64,000 nucleotides of DNA from Pimelobacter simplex. Lineage in GTDB: Bacteria > Actinomycetota > Actinomycetes > Propionibacteriales > Nocardioidaceae. The position numbers and the translations under genes were made by a program. The notes under the pieces were generated by a model. It had not been told where the DNA came from and made no database searches. It worked only from the letters and a program-made list of their open reading frames with translations. Below, in pieces: positions 7,754-17,666 of the stretch (position 1 is its first letter; every line of letters begins with the position of its first letter). Location: contig NZ_CP096276.1 in NCBI RefSeq assembly GCF_024662235.1, positions 1,798,001-1,862,000 of the forward strand, in the 5' to 3' direction.

Positions 7754-8669
7754 GATCGAGCAGGCGGAGGGCCGGCGCACGTCGGTCCTCCGCCGCTTCC
7801 TCCGCAAGAAGTCCGGCGTCGCCGGGCTGGTGATGCTCGTCGTGCCGCTGGTCGCGGGGCTCTGCGCCCCGCTGCTGGTCCGGCTCGAGGGCCAGGACCC
7901 GCACACGTTCCACACCGACCTGCTCGACCCGGACGGCGGGCGCCCGCTCGGCGCCCTCGGCGGCGTCAGCGCCGACCACTGGCTGGGCGTCGTCCCGGTC
8001 ACCGGCGTCGACCTGTTCGCGCAGATCGTGTACGGCATCCGCTCCTCGCTGTTCATCGCGTTCGGCGCGAGCATCCTGGCGATCGTCTTCGCGGCGGTCC
8101 TGGGCACGGCGATGGGGTACTTCGGCGGCTGGCTCAATGCCGTCGCCGGCCGGCTGATCGACTTCATGTTCGGCTTCCCGGGCCTGATGTTCGTCATCGC
8201 GATCATGGCGATCGTGCCGGCGGAGATGCCCCGTGGGCTGGTGCTCGTGCTGGTCCTGGCATTCTTCGGCTGGACCGTGCCCGCCCGGATCATCGGCGCC
8301 CAGGCCGGTGCGATCAACGCCCGCGCCTTCGTCGAGGCCGCCCGCGCCACCGGGGCCCCGCCCTGGCAGATCATCCGGCGCGAGATGCTCCCGCACCTCT
8401 TCGGCCTGGTCGTCGTCCTGTTCGCGATGTCGCTGCCCGGCAACGTCAGCGTCGTCGCGGGCCTGTCCTTCCTCGGCGTCGGCATGCGTGGCGACGTGCC
8501 CGACCTCGGCAAGCTGCTCTCCGACTCCCTGCCGTGGATCTACTCCGGCGCGGACGTCTGGTACATGCTCTTCCCCGGCGCCGTGGTGTTCCTGATCGTC
8601 TTCGGCGCCACGCTCGCCGGTGACGCGCTCCGCGACGTCCTCGACGTCCGTACGGAGGATGCCTCGTGA
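7740..8669 (+). CDS. Peptide ABC transporter permease (DppC type)
   Basis: A 309-residue inner-membrane permease. An N-terminal transmembrane helix (GVAGLVMLVVPLVAGLCAPLL) precedes a periplasmic loop with HWLGVVPVTGVDLFAQIVYGIRSS, the DppC/OppC signature, and then the BPD_transp_1 core. The EAA loop FVEAARATGAPPWQIIRREMLPH around residue 200 contacts the ATPases. The GTG start at 7740 lies inside the end of the binding-protein gene. Unusually, the C-type permease precedes the B-type in this operon; most dpp/opp operons have B before C. Confidence 0.93.
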   Translation: MSITEIEQAEGRRTSVLRRFLRKKSGVAGLVMLVVPLVAGLCAPLLVRLEGQDPHTFHTDLLDPDGGRPLGALGGVSADHWLGVVPVTGVDLFAQIVYGIRSSLFIAFGASILAIVFAAVLGTAMGYFGGWLNAVAGRLIDFMFGFPGLMFVIAIMAIVPAEMPRGLVLVLVLAFFGWTVPARIIGAQAGAINARAFVEAARATGAPPWQIIRREMLPHLFGLVVVLFAMSLPGNVSVVAGLSFLGVGMRGDVPDLGKLLSDSLPWIYSGADVWYMLFPGAVVFLIVFGATLAGDALRDVLDVRTEDAS

Positions 8670-9644
8670 TCGCCTACATCGTCCGACGCATGGTCACCGC
8701 GGTGTTCATGCTCCTCGCGATCGCCTTCGTGACGATCGCCCTGTTCTTCGGTGCCTCCAAGGACCCGGCCCGCGCCATGTGCGGCAAGCCGTGCCCGGAG
8801 GAGACCAAGGCCAAGGTCAGTGCCTACATGCAGACCGACGAGAGCGTCGTGTGGCAGTACGGCCAGTTCGTCAAGGGGCTGGTCGCCGGCCGCACCTACG
8901 GCGAGGGCTCGCAGCAGGTGGACTGCGCGGCGCCGTGCTTCGGCTACTCGTTCCCCAACCGCAGCGACGTCACGACGCTCATCGGCGAGCGGCTGCCCGT
9001 CACGCTGTCGCTGGCCGCGGGCGCCGCGGTGCTCTGCCTGGTCGTCGGGATCGGGCTCGGCGCGCTCTCGGCGATCCGAAGAGGCGGGCTGGTCGACAGG
9101 TTCTCGACCGGCTTCGCGATGTTCGGGCTGTCGGTGCCGACCTTCCTGGTGGGCCTGCTCGTCGTGCAGGTGTTCGGCTTCATGCTCAACGCCCTGCCGT
9201 ACTCCGGCTTCGTCTCGTTCTCGGAGTCACCGGCCGACTGGGCCTGGCACCTGATCGGCCCGTGGATGGTGCTGTCGTTCATCCTCGCCGCGGGCTACAT
9301 CCGGGTCACCCGGACCCAGCTCCTCAACGAGCTCTCGGCCGAGCACCTCGTCGCGATGACCGCGCGCGGGGCCTCGCCCCGGCAGGTCAACCGGCACGCC
9401 GTGCGCGGCGTGATGGTGCCGGTGGTGGCGATGTTCGCGCTCGACGTGACCGCGCTGCTGGGCGGCTCGGTGATCGCGGAGAAGGTCTTCAGCCTCCACG
9501 GGCTCGGCGACCTGCTGCTCTCCGGCGTCAACGAGTCCGACCTCAGCATCGTCGTCGGGGTGACCCTGTTCTCCGCCTTCCTCATCATCGTCGGCAACCT
9601 GATCGCCGACCTGCTGATGCCGCTTCTCGACCCGAGGATCCGCC

Positions 9645-9652
<8 letters not shown>
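8666..9652 (+). CDS. Peptide ABC transporter permease (DppB type)
   Basis: A 328-residue permease that begins YIVRRMVTAVFMLLAIAFVTIALFF, the standard first helix of DppB/OppB. It has a periplasmic domain containing several cysteines (MCGKPC and CAAPCF), then TTLIGERLPVTLSLA and an EAA-like loop MTARGASPRQVNRHAVRG around residue 235. The GTG start overlaps the previous stop (GTGA). The four periplasmic cysteines could form disulfides and are not general to the family. Confidence 0.93.
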
Positions 9653-10663
<1,011 letters not shown>

Positions 10664-10667
<4 letters not shown>

Positions 10668-11458
10668 GCGCCGATGCCCCGATCCTGGAGATGACCGACG
10701 TCAGCAAGAGGTTCCGCACCCCGGGCGGCTTCGGCCGTCGCGGTGGTGGCTTCCTCGCCGTCGACGGTGTCTCGCTGCAGGTCGGCCGCGGCGAGGCCCT
10801 GGGCCTCGTCGGTGAGTCCGGCTCGGGCAAGTCCACGCTGGCGCGGATGGCCAACGGCCTGGTCACGCCGACGTCCGGCACGGTCCGCACCGACGGCCAC
10901 GACGTCGCCGCGCTCAGCCGGGGCGGCCTGCGCCGCCTGCGCCGCAACGTGGCGATGGTCTTCCAGGACCCGCTGGCCTCGCTCAACCCGCGCCAGACCG
11001 TGCGCCAGACGCTGGAGAACGTCTACCGCGCACACGGCGAGACGACCTCGATGGCCGAGCTGGTGGCCCTGCTGGAGTCGGTCGGCCTCGGCCCCGACTA
11101 CCTCGGGCGCTACCCGCACGAGGCGTCCGGCGGTCAGCTCCAGCGGGTCGCGGTCGCCCGGGCGCTCGCGCTCAAGCCGGACCTGATCATCGCCGACGAG
11201 CCGACGTCCGCGCTCGACGTGTCGGTGCGCGCCCAGATCCTCAACCTGCTCGCGGACCTCCAGCGCGACCAGGGGATCTCGTTCCTCCACGTCAGCCACG
11301 ACCTGGCGGTGATCCGCCTCTACAGCGACCGGGTCGCGGTCATGCAGCGCGGGCGCGTGGTGGAGATGGGGCCGTCCGACGAGATCTTCCGCTCGCCCCA
11401 GCACCCCTGCACCCAGGCGCTCGTGGCGGCCACGCCCGAGGCCGAGCTGCCGACCTGA
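10664..11458 (+). CDS. Peptide ABC transporter ATPase (DppF type)
   Basis: A 264-residue second ATPase that would pair with the preceding one. It has Walker A GESGSGKS, Q-loop VFQDPLASLNPRQTV, signature ASGGQLQRV, Walker B LIIADEPTSALD and switch HVSHDLAVI. The ATG overlaps the previous stop as ATGA, ending the tightly packed operon. It is shorter than DppD and lacks the cysteine-bearing C-terminal extension. Confidence 0.94.
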
Positions 11459-11506
11459 CCCTGCCCGACCTTCGCGCGACCGCTGCACGACGCCGACCGG
11501 CCGTGC

Positions 11507-11531
11507 CACGATCAGCACCATGACGCACTGA
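11507..11531 (+). promoter_or_regulatory. Possible leaderless promoter with three-codon ORF
   Basis: CACGAT at 11507-11512 is followed seven bases later by ATG ACG CAC TGA (11520-11531), a Met-Thr-His minimal ORF. Its stop is followed by a purine-rich AAAGAGAAAGAAGAG tract and the GTG of the hydrolase gene at 11548. It may be a leaderless mini-ORF feeding ribosomes to the downstream start. Confidence 0.35.
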
Positions 11532-11547
11532 AAGAGAAAGAAGAGAC

Positions 11548-12402
11548 GTGGGAACCGACCTGTTCGTCCGGACGTACGGGCGGGACGCAGCCGATGCGCC
11601 CGCCATCCTCATCCTGCACGGCGCCATCGAGTCCGGTGAGTGCTACGGCGACGCCGTCGACCGCTGGGGCGGTGACTTCCACATCGCGGCGCCCGACGCC
11701 CGCGGGCACGGGAAGTCGCCGGGCCGCCGGCCCGAGCACGAGGGCGTGCCGTCGACCGACGTGATGGTGCAGGACGCGATCGACATCCTGGGCGACATGC
11801 TCGAGGCGACGGGCCGCAGGACGCTGGTCGTGGGGCACTCGATGGGCGCCCGGATCGCGGCGTTCGTCGCCGCCGACGCGCCGCACCTCGTCGCGGGCGT
11901 GGTGCTGGAGGACCCGCCGTGGTGGGTGCCCGAGGCCGGGCCGAACCCGTGGCTGAGCGTGCCGGTCGACCAGCGCGAGCGCGACCCGTTCGACGAGGTC
12001 GACGTCCTCTCCGTCGACGAGATGGTCGACCTGCAGCGCGAGCTCAAGCCGCACTGGCCCGAGCAGGAGCTGCGCCCGCTGGCCGAGGCGATGCGGGCCG
12101 TCGACACCGGCTACATGGACCAGCGGCTCCACGAGAAGCGCCGGATCTGGACGCCCACCGCGCGCCAGATCACGGTCGGCCCGGCCGGCGTACCGGCTCT
12201 GCTGGTGACCGGCACCGGCGACGTCATCGTCGACAAGCACTCGCGCGAGCGGCTCACCGCCGTCGCGCCCGGCTTCGACGTCGTGGTGATCGAGGGCGCG
12301 GGTCACTGCGTGCGCCGCGACCGCCCCGACGAGTACCACGCGCACGTCGACGCGTTCCTGCGCGAGAGCGCGCCGTCGGTGGGCGCGGTCACTCCACGCT
12401 GA
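11548..12402 (+). CDS. Alpha/beta hydrolase
   Basis: A 284-residue hydrolase of the alpha/beta fold. The oxyanion region is LILHGAIESG, the nucleophile elbow GHSMG carries Ser98, the acid is probably the Asp in TGTGDVIVD near residue 227, and the catalytic His lies in EGAGHCVRRDRPD near residue 251. The substrate is not evident. The GTG start follows a purine-rich GAAAGAAGAG tract. Its 3' end overlaps the convergent LysR gene by 14 bases. Its position after a peptide transporter is compatible with, but does not show, a peptidase role. Confidence 0.87.
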   Translation: MGTDLFVRTYGRDAADAPAILILHGAIESGECYGDAVDRWGGDFHIAAPDARGHGKSPGRRPEHEGVPSTDVMVQDAIDILGDMLEATGRRTLVVGHSMGARIAAFVAADAPHLVAGVVLEDPPWWVPEAGPNPWLSVPVDQRERDPFDEVDVLSVDEMVDLQRELKPHWPEQELRPLAEAMRAVDTGYMDQRLHEKRRIWTPTARQITVGPAGVPALLVTGTGDVIVDKHSRERLTAVAPGFDVVVIEGAGHCVRRDRPDEYHAHVDAFLRESAPSVGAVTPR

Positions 12403-13384
12403 AGGTGTCGGAGCGCGCGAGCGGGCCGTAGATCTCCGAGTCCGGCTCGGCGAGCGCGGCCCGCATCGCCTCCAGCCCGGCGCGGACGACGGGATGTCCC
12501 TGGTTGTCGCGCCGGGTGGTCATGATGACCTTGCGCAGCGGCGCGATGCCGCGCGTGGGCAGGATCGTCACCCAGTCCGCGTCGCGCGCCGACAGCGCGG
12601 ACTCGGGCACCAGGCAGATGCCCGCCTCGGCGGCGACCAGGGCCAGCGCGGCGCGGTAGTCGTCCGAGACGTGGGCGATCGGCGGGTGGAAGCCGACCTC
12701 GGCGCACGCCTGGAGCACCATCGTCCGGCACGGGTTTCCCGGTGAGGGCATGATCCAGCCCTCGCCGGTGAGCTGGGTGAGCTCGATGCCCTCCTCACCC
12801 GCCAGCGGGTGACCGAGGGGCAGCACGGCCTTGAACCGCTCGATGTAGAGCGGGAACTTGGCGATGTCGGGGGAGTCGCGCTCGGGGTCGGACTCGTACT
12901 CCAGGCTCACGGTCACGTCGATGTCGCCGCGCATGAGCATCCGGTGGCTCATGTGCGCCTCGGCGTCGACGACCGTCACGTCGACCCCGGGCGCCTGGCG
13001 GCGCAGCTCGACGATCGCGGGCGCGACGACCCAGTTGATCGCCGTCGGGAAGGCGCCGATCCGGAGCTGGCCCAGGACGCCGCCCGCGTGCGCAGCAAGG
13101 TCGGCCTCGGCCATCTTGAGCCGGGAGCTGATCTCTTCGGCGTGGTCGGCCAGGATGCGCCCGGCCGGGGTCAGCGCCAGCTTGCGCCCCGTCCGTACGA
13201 CGAGCGCGTGCCCCACCTCGCGCTCGAGCGCGCTGAGCTGCTGGGACACCGCCGACGGCGTCAGGTGCAGGGCCGCGGCCGTCGCGGTGACCGAGTCGGA
13301 GTGCACGAAGGCGCGCAGGACCATCAGGCGTCGGGGGTCGATCGTGGGCACGCTGCTCCGTCGCGTCGGCCGGGCGTCCGTCAC
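12389..13384 (-). CDS. LysR-family transcriptional regulator
   Basis: A 331-residue full-length LysR regulator. The N-terminal winged HTH reads LMVLRAFVHSDSVTATAAALH and then LTPSAVSQQLSALEREVG (about residues 20-60), followed by the linker helix and a two-lobe effector domain from about residue 100. The GTG at 13384 gives a 20-residue extension before the HTH; the ATG at residue 21 is too late to keep the whole domain. It faces away from pyruvate carboxylase across a 262-bp gap and could regulate that gene, itself or the hydrolase. The target is inferred from position only. Confidence 0.9.
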   Translation of the reverse strand: MTDARPTRRSSVPTIDPRRLMVLRAFVHSDSVTATAAALHLTPSAVSQQLSALEREVGHALVVRTGRKLALTPAGRILADHAEEISSRLKMAEADLAAHAGGVLGQLRIGAFPTAINWVVAPAIVELRRQAPGVDVTVVDAEAHMSHRMLMRGDIDVTVSLEYESDPERDSPDIAKFPLYIERFKAVLPLGHPLAGEEGIELTQLTGEGWIMPSPGNPCRTMVLQACAEVGFHPPIAHVSDDYRAALALVAAEAGICLVPESALSARDADWVTILPTRGIAPLRKVIMTTRRDNQGHPVVRAGLEAMRAALAEPDSEIYGPLARSDTFSVE

Positions 13385-13539
13385 GGTAGGGGGATCCGCG
13401 AGGCGGGACCGGGGTACTGCCGATGCTAGCGCTTCCGGACCGGTCCCGGCGGGCTGCTCGGGACCTCTGATTCATGTCTCTCAGGCATAAGTGACCTCGC
13501 AAGTGGTCATTGGACGCATAGTCCGCGGGTCCTGAGGAT

Positions 13540-13644
13540 GGTGGTGCTTCACCACCTTCGACCCAGGGAGCCGCCATGCACCACACCGACACCGCCAGGA
13601 CGCAGGAGCGGCGCGTCGTGCCCGGCACCGGGTCGGGGTGCTGA
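13540..13644 (+). promoter_or_regulatory. Hairpin and 22-residue upstream ORF before pyruvate carboxylase
   Basis: A hairpin GGTGGTG-CTT-CACCACC (13540-13556) is followed by an AGGGAG ribosome-binding site and a 22-codon ORF (ATG 13576, stop 13642-13644; it begins MHHTDTARTQ and ends GSGC). Its stop lies two bases before the pyruvate carboxylase ATG at 13647, so coupled translation is likely. The peptide resembles no known attenuator leader; it may simply deliver ribosomes. Confidence 0.45.
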
Positions 13645-13646
13645 CG

Positions 13647-16600
13647 ATGTTCTCGAAGGTCCTGGTCGCCAACCGCGGCGAGATCGCCATCCGCGCGTTC
13701 CGGGCGGCGTACGAGCTCGAGGCCACGACCGTGGCCGTCTTCCCCTACGAGGACCGCGGCTCCGAGCACCGGCTCAAGGCCGACGAGGCCTACGAGATCG
13801 GCGAGCGCGGGCACCCGGTGCGCAGCTACCTCGACCCGGAGGCGATCGTGGCCGCCGCGGTGGCGTGCGGCGCGGACGCGATCTACCCGGGCTACGGCTT
13901 CCTGTCGGAGAACCCGGCGCTGGCCGAGGCCTGCACGGCGGCCGGCATCACGTTCATCGGCCCCTCGGCCGAGGTGCTGACGCTGACGGGCAACAAGGCC
14001 CGCGCGATCGCCGCGGCCAAGGCTGCGGGCGTCCCGACCCTGCGCAGCGTGGACCCGTCGACCGACGTCGACGCGCTGGTCGCCGCGGCCGAGGCGATCC
14101 CGACGCCCCTGTTCGTCAAGGCCGTCGCGGGCGGCGGCGGTCGCGGCATGCGCCGCGTGGACGAGCGCGCCGGACTGCGCGAGGCGGTCGAGACCTGCAT
14201 GCGCGAGGCCGAGGGCGCGTTCGGCGACCCGACGGTGTTCATCGAGCAGGCGGTGGTCGACCCGCGGCACATCGAGGTGCAGATCCTGGCTGACGGCTCG
14301 GGCGAGGTCATCCACCTGTTCGAGCGGGACTGCTCGGTGCAGCGCCGCCACCAGAAGGTCGTCGAGATCGCCCCGGCGCCCAACCTCGACCCCGCCCTGC
14401 GCGACCGGATGTGCGCCGACGCGGTGCGCTTCGCCCGCGAGATCGGCTACTCGTGCGCGGGCACGGTCGAGTTCCTGCTCGACCCCGAGGGCAACTACGT
14501 CTTCATCGAGATGAACCCGCGGATCCAGGTCGAGCACACGGTGACCGAGGAGGTCACCGACGTCGACCTGGTCCAGTCGCAGATGCGGATCGCGGCGGGG
14601 GAGACCCTGGCCGACCTGGGGCTGACCCAGGACAGCATCCGGCTGCGCGGCGCCGCGCTGCAGTGCCGGATCACGACCGAGGACCCGGCCAACGGCTTCC
14701 GTCCCGACACCGGCACCATCACCGCCTACCGGTCCCCGGGCGGGGCGGGCGTGCGCATCGACGGCGGTACGACGTTCACCGGCGCCGAGGTCAGCCCCCA
14801 CTTCGACTCCATGCTGGCCAAGCTGACCTGCCGCGGCCGCACCTTCGACGACGCCGTGGCCCGCGCCCGGCGGGCGGTCGCGGAGTTCCGGATCCGTGGC
14901 GTCGCCACGAACATCCCCTTCCTGCAGGCGCTGCTCGACGACCCCGACTTCGAGACCGGCCGGGTCACCACCTCGTTCATCGAGACCCACCCCGGGCTGC
15001 TGACGGCGCGGGCGTCCGGCGACCGCGGCACCCGGCTGCTGACCTACCTCGCCGACGTCACGCTCAACCAGCCCCACGGGCGCTCGCCGGTCTCGGTGGC
15101 GCCGGTCGCCAAGCTCGCCACCCTGGACCCCGCGCACGCCGTACCGGACGGCACGCGGCAGCGGCTGCTGGCCGTCGGGCCCGAGGCGTTCGCGGCCGAG
15201 CTGCGGGCGCAGTCGGCGGTCGCGGTCACCGACACGACCTTCCGCGACGCCCACCAGTCGCTGCTGGCGACGCGGGTCCGCACCCACGACCTGCTCGGGG
15301 TGGCCGGCCACGTCGCCCGCACCACGCCGGAGCTGTGGTCGCTGGAGTGCTGGGGCGGGGCGACCTACGACGTCGCGCTGCGCTTCCTGGCCGAGGACCC
15401 GTGGGACCGGCTGGCCAAGCTGCGCGCCGCGGTGCCCAACATCTGCCTGCAGATGCTGCTGCGCGGGCGCAACACGGTCGGCTACACGCCGTACCCGACC
15501 GCGGTGACCGACGCCTTCGTCGAGGAGGCCGCCGCCACCGGCATCGACGTGTTCCGGATCTTCGACGCGCTCAACGACGTCGAGCAGATGCGTCCCGCGA
15601 TCGCCGCGGTCCGGGCGACCGGCACCAGCGTCGCCGAGGTGGCGCTCTGCTACACCGGCGACCTCTCCTCGCCCGACGAGGACCTCTACACGCTCGACTA
15701 CTACCTGCGCCTGGCCGAGCGCATCGTCGACGCCGGCGCCCACGTGCTCGCGATCAAGGACATGGCCGGCCTGCTGCGCGCCCCGGCGGCGCACACGCTG
15801 GTGACGGCGCTGCGCGAGCGCTTCGACGTGCCCGTCCACCTGCACACCCACGACACCGCGGGCGGCCAGCTCGCCACCCTCGCGGCGGCGATCGACGCCG
15901 GTGTCGACGCCGTCGACGCCGCGTGCGCCGCGATGGCCGGCACCACCTCGCAGCCGCCGCTGTCGTCGCTGGTCGCGGCCACCGACCACGGCCCCCGCGA
16001 GACCGGGCTCGACCTGGGCGCGGTCAACGCGCTCGAGCCCTACTGGGAGGCCGTCCGCCGGCTCTACGCCCCGTTCGAGTCCGGGCTGCCGGCGCCGACC
16101 GGGCGGGTCTACCGCCACGAGATCCCCGGCGGCCAGCTCTCGAACCTGCGCCAGCAGGCGATCGCGCTGGGTCTGGGAGAGCGGTTCGAGGCGGTCGAGG
16201 ACATGTACGCCGCGGCCAACGACATCCTCGGCCGGGTGCCCAAGGTGACGCCGTCGTCCAAGGTCATCGGCGACCTCGCCCTGGCGCTCGTCGCCGCGGG
16301 CGCCGACCCCGAGGCGTTCGCGGCCGACCCGTCGTCGTACGACATCCCGGCGTCGGTGATCGGCTTCCTGCACGGCGAGCTCGGCGACCCGCCGGGCGGC
16401 TGGCCCGAGCCGTTCCGGTCCAAGGCGATCGCCGGCCGGCCGTGGACGCCGCCCGACGAGACGCTCACCGCCGAGCAGGCGGAGGGGCTCGCGGGCGACT
16501 CGGCCCAGCGCCGCGCGACGCTCAACCGGCTGCTGTTCCCCGGGCCCACCCGGGAGTACGACGAGGCGCGCTCGAAGTGGGGCGACCTGTCCGTCGTGCC

Positions 16601-17033
16601 GACGCGGGAGTACCTCTACGGCCTGCAGTCCGGTGAGGAGCACGTCGTCGAGCTGGCCGAGGGCAAGCGCCTCATCCTCGGCGTCCAGGCGATCAGCGAG
16701 CCCGACGAGCGCGGCTTCCGGACCGTGATGTGCCTGCTCAACGGGCAGATCCGCCCGATCTCGGTGCGGGACCGCTCGGTCGCCGCCGAGGTCGCCGCCG
16801 CCGAGAAGGCCGACCCCGCCCAGCGCGGCCACGTCGCGGCGCCCTTCCAGGGCGTCGTCACCGTGACCGTCGCGGAGGGCGACCAGGTCGCGGCCGGCGA
16901 CACCGTCGCCACCATCGAGGCGATGAAGATGGAGGCCGCGATCACCGCGCCCGTCGACGGGACCGTCCAGCGCGTCGCGCTCACCGGTCCGCACCCCGTC
17001 GAGGGCGGCGACCTGGTCGTGGTGGTCGGCTGA
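13647..17033 (+). CDS. pyc: Pyruvate carboxylase
   Basis: A 1128-residue single-chain pyruvate carboxylase, which makes oxaloacetate from pyruvate and bicarbonate for anaplerosis. Domains in order: biotin carboxylase (VLVANRGEIAIRAFRAA at the N-terminus, ATP-grasp loop KAVAGGGGRGMR near 160, EMNPRIQVEHTVTE near 290); carboxyltransferase (TDTTFRDAHQSLLATRVRT near 530, metal-binding HLHTHDTAG near 735); and C-terminal biotinyl domain (EAMKMEA, biotinylated Lys about residue 1094). The length matches the family. I choose the ATG at 13647 over the GTG at 13638 because of the upstream ORF ending at 13644. The next gene starts 13 bases later. Confidence 0.97.
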   Translation: MFSKVLVANRGEIAIRAFRAAYELEATTVAVFPYEDRGSEHRLKADEAYEIGERGHPVRSYLDPEAIVAAAVACGADAIYPGYGFLSENPALAEACTAAGITFIGPSAEVLTLTGNKARAIAAAKAAGVPTLRSVDPSTDVDALVAAAEAIPTPLFVKAVAGGGGRGMRRVDERAGLREAVETCMREAEGAFGDPTVFIEQAVVDPRHIEVQILADGSGEVIHLFERDCSVQRRHQKVVEIAPAPNLDPALRDRMCADAVRFAREIGYSCAGTVEFLLDPEGNYVFIEMNPRIQVEHTVTEEVTDVDLVQSQMRIAAGETLADLGLTQDSIRLRGAALQCRITTEDPANGFRPDTGTITAYRSPGGAGVRIDGGTTFTGAEVSPHFDSMLAKLTCRGRTFDDAVARARRAVAEFRIRGVATNIPFLQALLDDPDFETGRVTTSFIETHPGLLTARASGDRGTRLLTYLADVTLNQPHGRSPVSVAPVAKLATLDPAHAVPDGTRQRLLAVGPEAFAAELRAQSAVAVTDTTFRDAHQSLLATRVRTHDLLGVAGHVARTTPELWSLECWGGATYDVALRFLAEDPWDRLAKLRAAVPNICLQMLLRGRNTVGYTPYPTAVTDAFVEEAAATGIDVFRIFDALNDVEQMRPAIAAVRATGTSVAEVALCYTGDLSSPDEDLYTLDYYLRLAERIVDAGAHVLAIKDMAGLLRAPAAHTLVTALRERFDVPVHLHTHDTAGGQLATLAAAIDAGVDAVDAACAAMAGTTSQPPLSSLVAATDHGPRETGLDLGAVNALEPYWEAVRRLYAPFESGLPAPTGRVYRHEIPGGQLSNLRQQAIALGLGERFEAVEDMYAAANDILGRVPKVTPSSKVIGDLALALVAAGADPEAFAADPSSYDIPASVIGFLHGELGDPPGGWPEPFRSKAIAGRPWTPPDETLTAEQAEGLAGDSAQRRATLNRLLFPGPTREYDEARSKWGDLSVVPTREYLYGLQSGEEHVVELAEGKRLILGVQAISEPDERGFRTVMCLLNGQIRPISVRDRSVAAEVAAAEKADPAQRGHVAAPFQGVVTVTVAEGDQVAAGDTVATIEAMKMEAAITAPVDGTVQRVALTGPHPVEGGDLVVVVG

Positions 17034-17045
17034 CACCATCGGAGG

Positions 17046-17666
17046 GTGAGCGGGTACCTCTCCTTCGTCCTCTTCGCCGCGCTGCTCGCGACGGCACCGG
17101 GGCCGGACACCTTCCTGACCCTGCGCGCGAGCGTGGTCGGCGGCCGTCGCCGCGGCCTGCTGACCGCCGCCGGGATCACCGTGGCGGGCACCCTCCAGGG
17201 GGTGCTCGCCGCGACCGGCCTCGGCGCCGTCCTGGCCCACGCGGAGCCGGTCTTCCTGGCCGTGCGCTGGGCCGGCGTCGCCTACCTGACCTGGCTCGGG
17301 GTGAGCGCCCTGCGCGACGCGCTGCGCAACGACGGCCGCGGCTGGGCGGTCGGCACCGGCGGTGGGACGACGCGCCCGTGGGTCGCCTTCCGCCAGGGCT
17401 TCCTGTGTAACATCACCAACCCCAAGGTGCTCGCGTTCAACCTCGCGGTGCTGCCCCAGTTCGTCGGTGACGGCCAGGGCCTGCCCGCGCTGCTCGTCTA
17501 CGCGCTGACGCTCGTCGTCATCGGCGCCGTCGTCCTGGTCACCGTCGTCTGGATCGCCGGCAAGGCCACCACCGCGCTGGCCCGGCCCCGGCTGCGGCGC
17601 GGCGTCGACGGAGCGACCGGGGTGGTCATGCTGGGCTTCGCGACGGCCCTGGCCGTGGAGGCCTGA
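17046..17666 (+). CDS. LysE/RhtB-family amino-acid exporter
   Basis: A 206-residue membrane protein with about six transmembrane segments. It has the LysE/RhtB opening LFAALLATAPGPDTFLTLRAS and the central motif FRQGFLCNITNPKVLAFNLAVLPQF, which is diagnostic for the family. These proteins export amino acids or homoserine lactones; the specific substrate cannot be assigned. A CGGAGG stretch directly precedes the GTG. The gene follows pyruvate carboxylase closely and overlaps the end of the convergent AraC gene by 41 bases. Confidence 0.9.
   Translation: MSGYLSFVLFAALLATAPGPDTFLTLRASVVGGRRRGLLTAAGITVAGTLQGVLAATGLGAVLAHAEPVFLAVRWAGVAYLTWLGVSALRDALRNDGRGWAVGTGGGTTRPWVAFRQGFLCNITNPKVLAFNLAVLPQFVGDGQGLPALLVYALTLVVIGAVVLVTVVWIAGKATTALARPRLRRGVDGATGVVMLGFATALAVEA

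Noticed and set aside
12795..17240. Very long open frame antisense to pyruvate carboxylase
   Set aside because: It mirrors a certain gene in a GC-rich genome where stop codons are rare. The translation is low-complexity (Arg, Gly, Asp, Val repeats) without domains.
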